A stretch of 64,000 bases of DNA from Bacteroidota bacterium (GTDB lineage: Bacteria; Bacteroidota; Bacteroidia; Chitinophagales; Chitinophagaceae), in assembly GCA_020161435.1 (NCBI GenBank), contig JAIUNV010000008.1:62001-126000 (forward strand), given 5' to 3'. Positions 44,917 to 54,315 of this stretch are shown piece after piece. The notes beneath the pieces are model-generated. The model saw nothing but the letters and a program-made list of their open reading frames with translations, was not told where the DNA came from and searched no databases. The position numbers and the translations under genes were made by a program. Numbering within the stretch: position 1 is the first letter of the stretch; each line of letters starts with the position of its first letter.

Positions 44917-46713
44917 ATGAAAAAAATATTTTCCATAGCCATGCTTGCCTCCCTGCTATTGCTGGGTAGTTGCAGCAAGTTTCTGGATACTGTTCCCGAC
45001 AATATCCTCACCATCGACGATGTATTTAAAACACGGACCAATGTGATTAAATACCTCGGCAATATTTATCAGGCCATGCCCAATGAGTTCAACCAGCGTT
45101 TTGCCGGCAATGAAAACTCAGGTAACTGGACCGGTGCTGCCGATGAAGGCAAGTATACCTGGGACTTTAACTACAGCACCAACATGAACAAAAGTGCATG
45201 GGCCAATACCGATGGTACTGTATCTGCCTATTGGGACAACTACTACCGGGCCATCCGCAAGGCTACAGATTTCATTCAGCGCATCGACGGTGCTACACCC
45301 GAAATCAGTGCTGCAGAAAAAACCATTCTAAAAGGTGAAGCCCGTGCCCTCCGTGCCTTTTACTACTATCAGCTCATGCGTTTGTATGGTCCCGTAGTTA
45401 TTTTGGGCGAAGAGCAAATTCCTGTTGATGCCACGAATGATGTAGTGATGAAAGAACGTTCTTCTTTCGATGACTGCGTAGCATTTGTAGTAGACCAACT
45501 GGATAAAGCATACACCGAATTGCCAGTTACTTCTGCAGTGGCTGGTAAGTTTACCAAGCCAGTAGTAAAAGCATATAAAGTACAGGTATTGATGCTGGCG
45601 GCCAGCCCGTTGTTCAATGGCAATACCGATTATGCCGAACTGAAAAATGATGATGGTAAAAATCTTATCAGTCAAACAGCTGATGCCACAAAGTGGACAA
45701 AAGCTGCTGCTGCTGCCAAAGAGTTCATTACAGAGTTCGTACCCACCACTTACGATTTGTACCGTGCTACAGATGCCGATCCTTTCAAAGCAGCGTACCT
45801 CTCTTGCCGCGATGTGATTTTGCAAAACTGGAATAAGGAATGGATTTTTGGTCGTTCTAATTCTGGCTACTCTTTCATTCGCTACGATCGTACACCGTTT
45901 CATGCAGGCTATGCCAACCAGCGTGGTGCCGGTGCCAACGGTGCTACACAAGCACAAGTGGATGCCTATTTTATGGCCAATGGTAAAGCCATTACCGATC
46001 CTACTTCGGGTTACAATGCTACAGGCTTCAGCAACTATCGTGCTCCGTTCGACAATACGGCCCGTTCTACCTTCAACCAATGGGTAAACCGTGAGCCTCG
46101 TTTTTATGTAGGCATTACTTACAACAACAGTGTATGGTTGTACCCCGACCAAAACACCGGCAATCTTATCATTACCAACATGGAGTTCAATGGCAACTCT
46201 GGTTTGGCACAAAGCACTTCTGATGTAACGCCAACCGGCTACATCATTCGCAAGGGCGTGGCCAATACCGATGATAGTCGTGGTTGTTTGTATCTCCGCT
46301 TAGGTCAGATTTATCTGGACTATGCAGAAGCCTTGAACGAATCCAATCCTGCTGATCCGGATGTACTCAAATACCTCAACCTGATTCGTGAACGTGCCGG
46401 TGTGCCATTGTATGGCTCTACAGATATTGCTGTGCCTGCTACAAAAGAAGACATGCGCAATGCTATCCGTGCAGAAAGAAGGGTAGAGCTGGCATTCGAA
46501 AATGTTCGCTACTTCGAAACCAGAAGATGGAAAATAGCCGAGCAAACAGATGCAGGTCCTTTTTATGGGCTCGACCGCACCAAATCGGGCACTGCTTTTT
46601 ACAACAAAGTATTGCTGGAAACACGGGTGTTTCGCAAACGTGATTATCTGTTCCCCATTCCCGCCAACGAAGTGCTGCGTAATCCAAAGCTGAAACAAAA
46701 CACAGGCTGGTAA
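44917..46713 (+). CDS. SusD/RagB-type outer-membrane glycan-binding lipoprotein
   Basis: Surface lipoprotein that caps SusC and binds glycan. 598 residues, lipobox LLLGSCSKF with Cys19. TPR-like helical family pattern is visible: FLDTVPDN, FKTRTNVIKYLGNIYQAMP, YWDNYYRAIRKATDFIQRID, AEKTILKGEARALRAFYYYQLMRLYGPV, YLRLGQIYLDYAEALNE, IRAERRVELAFENVRYFETRRW, and the C-terminal YLFPIPANEVLRNPKLKQN. Directly follows susC. Confidence 0.95.
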   Translation: MKKIFSIAMLASLLLLGSCSKFLDTVPDNILTIDDVFKTRTNVIKYLGNIYQAMPNEFNQRFAGNENSGNWTGAADEGKYTWDFNYSTNMNKSAWANTDGTVSAYWDNYYRAIRKATDFIQRIDGATPEISAAEKTILKGEARALRAFYYYQLMRLYGPVVILGEEQIPVDATNDVVMKERSSFDDCVAFVVDQLDKAYTELPVTSAVAGKFTKPVVKAYKVQVLMLAASPLFNGNTDYAELKNDDGKNLISQTADATKWTKAAAAAKEFITEFVPTTYDLYRATDADPFKAAYLSCRDVILQNWNKEWIFGRSNSGYSFIRYDRTPFHAGYANQRGAGANGATQAQVDAYFMANGKAITDPTSGYNATGFSNYRAPFDNTARSTFNQWVNREPRFYVGITYNNSVWLYPDQNTGNLIITNMEFNGNSGLAQSTSDVTPTGYIIRKGVANTDDSRGCLYLRLGQIYLDYAEALNESNPADPDVLKYLNLIRERAGVPLYGSTDIAVPATKEDMRNAIRAERRVELAFENVRYFETRRWKIAEQTDAGPFYGLDRTKSGTAFYNKVLLETRVFRKRDYLFPIPANEVLRNPKLKQNTGW

Positions 46714-46745
46714 TTCATTTGTTCACCTTATTATTCTACATCCAT

Positions 46746-47711
46746 ATGTTCAACAATAAATTATACGGGGCCTTGGCCGTGCTGCTGCTGGCAATGGCAG
46801 CCTGCAATAAACCGGCAGATATAACGCTGACCAACGAAGGCTCAGTGTATATGCCGCAGGCTAGCGGCACCCGAGCTAAAGTTGATTTGCTCTACACCAC
46901 TACCAATACCCGTACCGACCTGGTATTTGGTGCTGCCTACGGTGGCATGGAATACGCCGGCAGTGATATCGCAGTTACATTTGTGATAGACAGTGCCAAA
47001 GTGGCCAACTACAATTTAGCCAATGGTACCAATTACAAACTACTGCCCGCCGGCAGTTACGAATACACTGGTTTGAGCAGCGTAATTGCTGCAGGCAAAA
47101 CCAGTTCTGACCCACTCACCCTCACGGTAAAAACAAATACCATTGCGCAAGGAGTAAAGTACATGCTGCCTATCACACTGAGTTCAGCATCGAAGGGTAC
47201 CATAATCGACAACATGCAAACCACGTATTTCCGGTTTGATACTTTGCTGCGCAAATCAACAGACGTGACAGGTTTGGCCAGCATTACCGTAAGTGATGAA
47301 AACACTGGTGGAGCTACGGCCAACGAAGGTTCGCTGAAGCTGATAGATGGTGATGTAAACACCAAATACCTTTTCTTTAACTGGCCGACGGCGTTTGCCA
47401 ACAATGGCGGATCCTGGTTTCAGTTAAAGTTTGCAGCGCCAATAGCCATCGGTGCGTACACATTCACTTCGGCCAACGATGCTGCAACCCGTGATCCTAA
47501 AGATTGGAAGTTGCAGGCCTCCAACGATGGTACCACCTGGACCACCATTGACACACGTGCCGGCGAAAGTTTTGCCAGTCGTTTCCAAACCCGTCGTTTT
47601 GAAGTTAGTGCTGCACCACAGCCTTATACCTACTATCGTATATTTATGACAGCTAACGGTGGTAGCTCACTGTTTCAAATGGCTGAGTGGCGGGTAATAC
47701 GCTACGATTAA
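46746..47711 (+). CDS. DUF1735/discoidin-domain surface glycan-binding lipoprotein
   Basis: A 321-residue lipoprotein (lipobox AMAACNKP, Cys20). Residues ~30-155 match the DUF1735 (BT_3987-type) N-terminal domain. Residues ~175-321 form an F5/8-type C (discoidin-like) domain: LIDGDVNTKYLFFNW, WFQLKFAAPIAIGAYTFTSA, DPKDWKLQASNDGTTWTTID, and a terminal FQMAEWRVIRYD. By position after SusD it is a likely SusE/SGBP-type auxiliary binding protein. In Bacteroides such proteins occur in loci for N-glycan mannose. The ATG at 46746 is chosen over one 9 codons upstream because the signal peptide follows it directly. Confidence 0.85.
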   Translation: MFNNKLYGALAVLLLAMAACNKPADITLTNEGSVYMPQASGTRAKVDLLYTTTNTRTDLVFGAAYGGMEYAGSDIAVTFVIDSAKVANYNLANGTNYKLLPAGSYEYTGLSSVIAAGKTSSDPLTLTVKTNTIAQGVKYMLPITLSSASKGTIIDNMQTTYFRFDTLLRKSTDVTGLASITVSDENTGGATANEGSLKLIDGDVNTKYLFFNWPTAFANNGGSWFQLKFAAPIAIGAYTFTSANDAATRDPKDWKLQASNDGTTWTTIDTRAGESFASRFQTRRFEVSAAPQPYTYYRIFMTANGGSSLFQMAEWRVIRYD

Positions 47712-47803
47712 TGCAATCATTGTGGCAGTGCAACTTCTGGTTGTACTGCCACTATTTTTCTTTTCTACATCATTATTTCATTCACACTCCACAACACCGT
47801 TGT

Positions 47804-48745
47804 ATGGACAAGCATTTTATTACCCTTACAATTTCAGCAACCATGTCGGCGGGGTTGCTCTTGATGCCCGGTTGCAAAAAAGACAATACCAGCAGTGGCA
47901 GTACGCCTCCGCCGGTAGTCAATTACAACGTACCGCCTTCTACCTGGCAAGAGCATTGGTTCGATCACAAACAGTTGGTGTCACGTGTTTATTATGATAC
48001 TTCACTGGTGGTGTATTACGATGCCGATGTAAAAAAAGACATTGCATGGCCTTTCAGTTTTGTAAAAGATGTATGGCTCTATTCCCGCAAAGTATACGGC
48101 GCCGAATTTGGTACTGACAAACGCTTGTATGCGGTTTTTCATACAGGCAAATACAGCGGCGGTCATCCGGGCTATTACTATAGCGACAATCACGACAATC
48201 GAAATGTGATTGACTGCGGATCGAACAGCAGCAATGCCTGGGAAAGTGGTGCCGGCAACGATTTGGATTTGGTGACACACGAAATTGGGCACATTGTAGA
48301 AAGTGCGGCCAACAACACAAAAGGCTCTCCCGCATTTGCCATCTGGAAAGACAGCAAGTGGATGGAAATTTATATTTATGATGTGTACCGTGGCCTTGGC
48401 CGTACTGCCGATGCCGAACGCTGGTACAATCTGATGATGAACACCACGGATAATTTTCCAAGAACCAATACGCAATGGTTTAAGAACTGGTTTTATCCCA
48501 TTTACACCCAATACGGTGGCAGTGCGGTATTGAATAAATTTTTTAAAATGGTTGCCCTGCATTTTCCGAAGGATGGAAGTCAGAAATTTACACGGGATAT
48601 GAACTGGGGCGAGTTTGTGCACTTTTGGAGCGGTGCTGCCGGTGCCGATTTGAAAGCCATGGCATCGAACGCATTTGGCTGGTCAAATGAATGGGAACAA
48701 CAACTTACAAAAGCAAAAACCGATTTTCCTTCGGTGAAATATTAG
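47804..48745 (+). CDS. HEXXH-containing lipoprotein, putative zinc peptidase
   Basis: A 313-residue lipoprotein (lipobox LLMPGCKKD, Cys24) that I cannot name with certainty. It carries a zinc-peptidase-type motif HEIGH (His159-Glu160-His163, in DLVTHEIGHIVESAANN). A conserved-looking SKWMEIYIYDVYRGLG helix about 20 residues later could give a third ligand (Glu). The same DLVTHEIGH pattern resembles the DVVTHELMH motif at the C-terminus of the next protein, so the two may be distant relatives (basic-secretory-protein-like gluzincins). Located inside the SusCD operon, so it may act on protein parts of a glycoprotein. The ATG at 47804 sits directly before the signal peptide. Confidence 0.7.
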   Translation: MDKHFITLTISATMSAGLLLMPGCKKDNTSSGSTPPPVVNYNVPPSTWQEHWFDHKQLVSRVYYDTSLVVYYDADVKKDIAWPFSFVKDVWLYSRKVYGAEFGTDKRLYAVFHTGKYSGGHPGYYYSDNHDNRNVIDCGSNSSNAWESGAGNDLDLVTHEIGHIVESAANNTKGSPAFAIWKDSKWMEIYIYDVYRGLGRTADAERWYNLMMNTTDNFPRTNTQWFKNWFYPIYTQYGGSAVLNKFFKMVALHFPKDGSQKFTRDMNWGEFVHFWSGAAGADLKAMASNAFGWSNEWEQQLTKAKTDFPSVKY

Positions 48746-48779
48746 GAAAGATTTTTTCGAACTTTTAAGTACAACAGGC

Positions 48780-51749
48780 ATGATGAAGCGTAACGTGATG
48801 ATGGGGCTATGCACACTCTGCATGGCAATGCTGGCACAAGCACAGGTAAGCAATCCGGTGCAGTATGTCAATCCGCTGATGGGCACTCTGTCGAGGCCCG
48901 ATATTTCGAATGGCAATACGTACCCCGCTATTGGTACGCCTTGGCCCATGAACATGTGGACGCCTCAAACCGGCGACAATGGCAATGGCTGGCAGTATGT
49001 GTACACTGCCGATAAAATCAAAGGCTTCAAGCAAACGCATCAGCCTTCGCCATGGATGAATGACTATGGCGTTTTTTCCATCATGCCCGTATCGAAGAAA
49101 AGTGTATTTAAACCTGATGAAAGAGCCAGCTGGTTTTCGCACAAGGCCGAAGTAGCACAGCCGCATTACTATAGCGTGTATCTCGCAGATCATCACATTA
49201 CCACAGAAATTACACCCACCGAAAGGGCAGCAATATTTCGTATCACCTACCACAGCAAAGACAGTGCTTTCCTCGTAGTGGATGGCTTTCGCAAGGGCAG
49301 TTATATCAAAATTATTCCTGAAGAAAATAAGATAGTGGGTTATAGTACTTACTACTCTCGTGGCCGGCTCAAAAACTTCGCCAACTATTTTGTGTTGCAA
49401 TTCAACACGCCTTTTGCCAGCAACAAAGTATGGAGCGGCACTGCACTGGCAGAAGGTTTGGAAAACAAAAGTGATAATGCCGGCGCTATTGTAGGCTTCA
49501 ATATTACACAACCTAACCAGCAGGTATTGGTGAAAGTGGCTTCTTCATTTATTAGTCTGGAGCAGGCAGCGTATAACCTCAACACCGAAATTGGAAATAA
49601 GGATTTTGAAACGGTGAAGCGTCAAACCCAACAGCAATGGAACAATGTGCTGGGTCGCATTCAAATGGAAGGCGCTACAACCGAACAGATGCAAACTTTT
49701 TACTCTTGCTTTTATCGTGCCGTTATGTTTCCCAACAAACTCTATGAACGAAACGCTGCCGGACAAACCGTGCATTACAGCCCTTACACAGGGCAGGTGT
49801 TGCCCGGCTACATGTATGGCGGCACTGGCTTTTGGGATACTTTCAGGGCCCTGTACCCATTCCTCAATTTTCTTTTTCCTTCCATCAATACCGAAATGCA
49901 GGAAGGCTTGCTGAATGCTTACAAAGAAGGCGGCTTTTTACCGGAGTGGAGCAGCCCCGGTTTTGCAGATATCATGGTGGGTAACAACTCTGCATCGGTG
50001 GTTGCAGATGCGTATTTGAAAAGCGCCAAAATTGCCGACATCAACAAGTTGTATGAAGGCTTATTGAATGGTGCTAATAACGAAGGACCCATGCATGCTG
50101 TAGGCCGTTATGGTGTAAAATATTACAACGCTTTGGGCTATGTGCCATACGATGTAAAAATCAATGAAAACGTGGCACGTACCCTTGAGTATGCGTTTGA
50201 TGATTTTTCAATTTTCAAACTGGCACAACAACTCAAACGTCCTGCTGCTGAAATTGAGTTATATGCGCAGCGGTCGCTCAACTACCGCTTTGTATTTGAT
50301 GCAGCTGCTAAACTTATGCGGGGCAAAAATGCGGATGGCCGTTTTCAATCGCCCTTCAAGCCATTGAAATGGGGCGATGCATTTACGGAAGGCAACAGCT
50401 GGCATTATACATGGAGCGTGTTTCACGACATTGACAACCTCGCCAATCTGATGGGAGGCAAGCACCAGTTTGCACAAATGCTGGACTCTGTTTTCCATCA
50501 ATCACCTGCATTTGATGATTCTTACTATGGTGGTACCATTCATGAAATTCGGGAAATGCAAATTGCGAATATGGGCCAGTATGCACACGGCAATCAGCCC
50601 ATTCAGCACATGATTTATTTATACAACCATGCGGGCCAGCCTCACAAAACACAATACTGGGTGCGGGAAGTAATGAACCGTATGTATAAGCCCACACCCG
50701 ATGGTTATTGTGGCGATGAAGACAATGGTCAAACCTCTGCATGGTACCTGTTTTCTGCCATGGGTTTTTATCCTGTTTGCCCCGGAAGTGATGAGTATGT
50801 GTTAGGAGCCCCTTTGTTCAAAAAATTGACCATCAATTTGGAAAACGGAAAGCGATTGATGATACAGGCGCCAGCCAATAGTGATGTTAACCATTATGTG
50901 CAATCACAAAGCTTCAACGGAATGCCGTATAGCAAAACCTACCTGCGCTATGCCGATGTAATGAAAGGCGGCACATTGCAATTGCAGATGGCGGCTACAC
51001 CGAATACAAAACGGGTGGTAAAAGAAGCGGACCTCCCGTACTCTTTTTCGAAAGATGAAAAAGCGTTGTACGAAAAAGTGAAAGACCGCATGCCGCCGGG
51101 CCTGGGTGATATTAAACTGCCGGCCAAGCCCGATACCATTTCTAAAAATGGCCTGACGCTGTACATGATAGACGAAGAAAGCAGCCTTACACCAGCATTC
51201 AAACAGCGACTGATTGATGCCTATTTTGAGCAGTATCCAAAATTGATTGCCCGTTATAATCCCAATGCTAAAAAGGCCATCAGGTTTGTGATAGATGCGA
51301 AGTATGATGGCGTGGCTGTAACCACTGCCGACGATCGCATTGTGTACAATCCGGCATGGTTTCATCGCAATCCAGAAGACATAGATGTAGTAACTCACGA
51401 ACTAATGCATGTAACACAAGCGTACAAGTTTGGCAATGTGCCCGGATGGGTAACAGAAGGCATTGCAGATTATGTACGGGCTACTATTGGTATCAACAAT
51501 GTGAAAGCCAAATGGTCGATGCCCGATGTACAGACTACACACCATTACAAAAATGCATACCGCATTACAGCCCGCTTTTTCTTGTGGCTTACCCAGCATT
51601 ACGATAAAGACTTTATTGTGAAGCTGGATAATGCAGCCAGAACCAATCAATACAATGCCGATATCTGGAAACAAAACGGCAATAAAACAGTAGATGAGTT
51701 GTGGGCTGAATACACGGCCAATCCATCCGTAAATATCACTTACCAATAA
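48780..51749 (+). CDS. GH92 alpha-mannosidase fused to a C-terminal basic-secretory-protein-like HEXXH domain
   Basis: 989 residues, signal peptide to AQAQ (~22). Residues ~25-745 are GH92, a Ca-dependent exo-alpha-mannosidase family. Motifs include GTGFWDTFRALYPF, EGNSWHYTW (Glu537), AHGNQPIQHMIYLYN and GDEDNGQTSAWYLFSAMGFYP (Asp646, Asp648). Glu537 and Asp646/648 have the same spacing as I recall for Bt3990 catalytic residues E533/D642/D644. Residues ~790-989 resemble the basic-secretory-protein family: DVVTHELMH (His873, Glu874, His877) and WVTEGIADYVRA (Glu893), a gluzincin-like zinc site. Such a mannosidase-peptidase fusion could act on a glycoprotein. The next GH92 gene follows after 11 bases. 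Confidence 0.88.
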   Translation: MMKRNVMMGLCTLCMAMLAQAQVSNPVQYVNPLMGTLSRPDISNGNTYPAIGTPWPMNMWTPQTGDNGNGWQYVYTADKIKGFKQTHQPSPWMNDYGVFSIMPVSKKSVFKPDERASWFSHKAEVAQPHYYSVYLADHHITTEITPTERAAIFRITYHSKDSAFLVVDGFRKGSYIKIIPEENKIVGYSTYYSRGRLKNFANYFVLQFNTPFASNKVWSGTALAEGLENKSDNAGAIVGFNITQPNQQVLVKVASSFISLEQAAYNLNTEIGNKDFETVKRQTQQQWNNVLGRIQMEGATTEQMQTFYSCFYRAVMFPNKLYERNAAGQTVHYSPYTGQVLPGYMYGGTGFWDTFRALYPFLNFLFPSINTEMQEGLLNAYKEGGFLPEWSSPGFADIMVGNNSASVVADAYLKSAKIADINKLYEGLLNGANNEGPMHAVGRYGVKYYNALGYVPYDVKINENVARTLEYAFDDFSIFKLAQQLKRPAAEIELYAQRSLNYRFVFDAAAKLMRGKNADGRFQSPFKPLKWGDAFTEGNSWHYTWSVFHDIDNLANLMGGKHQFAQMLDSVFHQSPAFDDSYYGGTIHEIREMQIANMGQYAHGNQPIQHMIYLYNHAGQPHKTQYWVREVMNRMYKPTPDGYCGDEDNGQTSAWYLFSAMGFYPVCPGSDEYVLGAPLFKKLTINLENGKRLMIQAPANSDVNHYVQSQSFNGMPYSKTYLRYADVMKGGTLQLQMAATPNTKRVVKEADLPYSFSKDEKALYEKVKDRMPPGLGDIKLPAKPDTISKNGLTLYMIDEESSLTPAFKQRLIDAYFEQYPKLIARYNPNAKKAIRFVIDAKYDGVAVTTADDRIVYNPAWFHRNPEDIDVVTHELMHVTQAYKFGNVPGWVTEGIADYVRATIGINNVKAKWSMPDVQTTHHYKNAYRITARFFLWLTQHYDKDFIVKLDNAARTNQYNADIWKQNGNKTVDELWAEYTANPSVNITYQ

Positions 51750-51760
51750 GCCTGCTACTC

Positions 51761-54067
51761 ATGAAAAGTTTAAAGTGGATGGTGATGCTGATGCTGGTAA
51801 GCGTTGCTGCTGCAGCACAGCAAGAACGTTATGTGCAATATGTAAATCCGTTGATTGGTACGGCCAAAATGGGCCACACATTTCCCGGTGCTACAGTACC
51901 GTTTGGGATGGTGCAGCTGAGCCCCGATACAGATACCATTCAGTACATCGACAAAGGAAAGTACAACCCCGACGTATATAAATATTGCGCCGGATATCAG
52001 TACGCCGATAAAAGCATTGTGGGCTTTAGTCATACCCACTTTAGTGGTACCGGCCATTCAGATTTGGGCGATTTTTTAGTGATGCCTACTACAGGTGAGT
52101 TGAAGCTGAATCCTGGTGTGGCAACTGTTGCCCGTAGTGGTTACCGCTCAGCATACCGGCATGAATCTGAAACAGCCCGCCCCGGTTATTACAGCGTACT
52201 GCTCGACGATTATCAGGTGAAGGCCGAGTTGACCGCAACTGAAAGAACAGGTTTTCATCGCTACACTTTTCCAGCCAGCAATGAAGCACATATTCTGCTC
52301 GATTTGGTGCATGGCATATATAACTATCCCGAAAAGAACGTATGGACATTTGTGCGGGTTGAAAATGATACGCTCATTACAGGTTACAGACAAACGCTGG
52401 GTTGGGCCAGAACGAGAACCGTGTATTTCGCCATGACGTTTTCAAAGCCATTCAAGAGCTATGGCAGTGTAAATGAAAAGCAGGAAATGTATGGAGGCTT
52501 TTGGCGCAAGTTCAATCAAAAGCAAAATTTTCCTGAATTGGCGGGCCGCCAGCTGAAGTTGTATTTCAATTTTGATACAAAGGCCAATGAAGCAGTGCAG
52601 GTAAAAATGGCTTTGTCTGCAGTGAGTACTGCCGGCGCTTTGCACAATATGCAGGCCGAAATTCCGCATTGGAATTTTGATGCTGTTGCACAAGCTGCTT
52701 CCGACAAATGGGAGCAAGAATTGCAACGCATTCAAATAGAAGCAGACCTTACCACAAAGCAGAATTTTTACACAGCCATGTATCATGCATTCATTGCACC
52801 CAATTTGTTTATGGATGTGGATGGCAGCTATCGGGGCCTCGATCAGCAGGTGCACAAGGCACAGGGCTTTACCAATTATACCACGTTTTCCTTGTGGGAT
52901 ACTTATCGGGCTTTGCATCCGCTGTACAACCTTGTGCAGCAGCAACGCAACAACGATATGGTACAATCGATGCTGGCACACTATGATCAAAGTGCTGTAA
53001 AGATGTTGCCCATTTGGAGCCACTATGCCAATGATAACTGGTGCATGAGTGGCTACCACAGTGTTGCTGTGTTGGCAGATGCTTTTGTAAAAGGCGTAAG
53101 CACTACAGGCATTGACAAAGCATTGGCTGCATGTGTGGCTACAGCTAATAAATCAAGCTACGAGGGCATTGGTGAATACATAGCCCGGGGATATATTCCT
53201 GCAGAAAGATCGGGCACATCAGTGTCAAATACATTGGAATACGCCTATGATGATTGGGCCATTGCGCAGCTGGCTAAAAAAGCAGGCGACAATGCTGTGT
53301 ATGAAACGTTCATGCAGCGGGCAGCGCAGTATAAAAATGTGTTCGACAAAGATGGATTCGTGAAACGCAAAAATGCTCTGGGTCAATTTTTACCCAATGC
53401 TGATTTGCTGAGCACACATGGGCAAGGTTTGATTGAAGGCAACTCGTGGAATTATAGCTTTTTTGTGCCGCATGATCCGGCTGCACTCATTCAGCTGATG
53501 GGTGGCAAAAAAGCCTTTGTGGCACGAATGGATTCCTTATTTACTATGTACCTGCCGGACCATTATTTTGCTGAAACGGAAGACATCACCAGGGAAGGAA
53601 TCATTGGTACGTATGTGCATGGCAATGAGCCAGCGCACCATGTGCCTTACCTGTACAACTTCGCAGGTGCGCCATGGAAAACACAGGAACTCATTCGCCG
53701 CATTTTGCCATTGCAGTACAAACCTACACCAGATGGTTTGGGTGGTAATGATGATTGTGGTCAGATGAGTGCCTGGTATATTTTTAGTGCCCTTGGTTTT
53801 TATCCGGTGGCACCGGGTAGTGGTTCGTATGAAATTGGCAGCCCCATTATCCATCATGCTGTATTGCCGTTGGAAAATGGCCGCCAGTTACGCATTACCG
53901 TGCAACATCAGAGTGAGAAAAATATCTATGTGAAGCAGGTATTGGTAAATGGGAAACCCATTGCCGGAACGAGCATTGCACACGACGATTTGATGCAAGG
54001 TGGTGAAATTGTGTTTGTGATGACCGATAAGAAAACAGCGCAGCGGCTGGCAGAAAAATTAAACTAG
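51761..54067 (+). CDS. GH92 alpha-mannosidase
   Basis: A 768-residue secreted exo-alpha-mannosidase of family 92, without extra domains. Signal peptide ~1-20 (MVMLMLVSVAAAAQQ). Motifs: YVNPLIGTAKMGHTFPGATVPFGMVQLSPDT at the N-terminus, FSLWDTYRALHPLY, IEGNSWNYSFFVPHD (Glu559), YVHGNEPAHHVPYLYN and GGNDDCGQMSAWYIFSALGFYP (Asp664, Asp665). The motif set differs from that of the preceding GH92 (GNEP vs GNQP, GNDDCG vs GDEDNG), so the two belong to different subgroups and likely cut different alpha-mannosidic linkages. Last gene of the susC operon; a terminator follows. Confidence 0.94.
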   Translation: MKSLKWMVMLMLVSVAAAAQQERYVQYVNPLIGTAKMGHTFPGATVPFGMVQLSPDTDTIQYIDKGKYNPDVYKYCAGYQYADKSIVGFSHTHFSGTGHSDLGDFLVMPTTGELKLNPGVATVARSGYRSAYRHESETARPGYYSVLLDDYQVKAELTATERTGFHRYTFPASNEAHILLDLVHGIYNYPEKNVWTFVRVENDTLITGYRQTLGWARTRTVYFAMTFSKPFKSYGSVNEKQEMYGGFWRKFNQKQNFPELAGRQLKLYFNFDTKANEAVQVKMALSAVSTAGALHNMQAEIPHWNFDAVAQAASDKWEQELQRIQIEADLTTKQNFYTAMYHAFIAPNLFMDVDGSYRGLDQQVHKAQGFTNYTTFSLWDTYRALHPLYNLVQQQRNNDMVQSMLAHYDQSAVKMLPIWSHYANDNWCMSGYHSVAVLADAFVKGVSTTGIDKALAACVATANKSSYEGIGEYIARGYIPAERSGTSVSNTLEYAYDDWAIAQLAKKAGDNAVYETFMQRAAQYKNVFDKDGFVKRKNALGQFLPNADLLSTHGQGLIEGNSWNYSFFVPHDPAALIQLMGGKKAFVARMDSLFTMYLPDHYFAETEDITREGIIGTYVHGNEPAHHVPYLYNFAGAPWKTQELIRRILPLQYKPTPDGLGGNDDCGQMSAWYIFSALGFYPVAPGSGSYEIGSPIIHHAVLPLENGRQLRITVQHQSEKNIYVKQVLVNGKPIAGTSIAHDDLMQGGEIVFVMTDKKTAQRLAEKLN

Positions 54068-54152
54068 TTCATTGACCTTATTTCAGTTGTTGTTGATTGC
54101 CTGATATGATGCACAGTCTTTGCCTGGCAAGGGTTGGCGTACATATTGGTTG

Positions 54153-54181
54153 GGTCCACTGGTGCAGCCGGTGGACCTTTT
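54153..54181 (+). terminator. Terminator of the susC-GH92 operon
   Basis: A 10-bp stem GGTCCACTGG (54153-54162) / CCGGTGGACC (54168-54177), with one G-T wobble, followed by TTTTGT, 85 bases after the second GH92 stop. Confidence 0.78.
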
Positions 54182-54315
54182 GTACAGAAAAAATAATTTG
54201 GTTATACAATTAGCAAGCAGCAATCATTTAGATGCAATACCGGCGGTAATGTCTATTACTGCTGGTTTATTTTTCTGTATCCTTCAGTGGTAGAATTGTA
54301 CCTTAAATAAAATTC

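Noticed and set aside
48780-51749. Inactive GH92 domain because of the GNQP variant
   Set aside because: Glu537 and Asp646/Asp648 are present with the spacing recalled for the characterised enzyme, so loss of activity is not supported.
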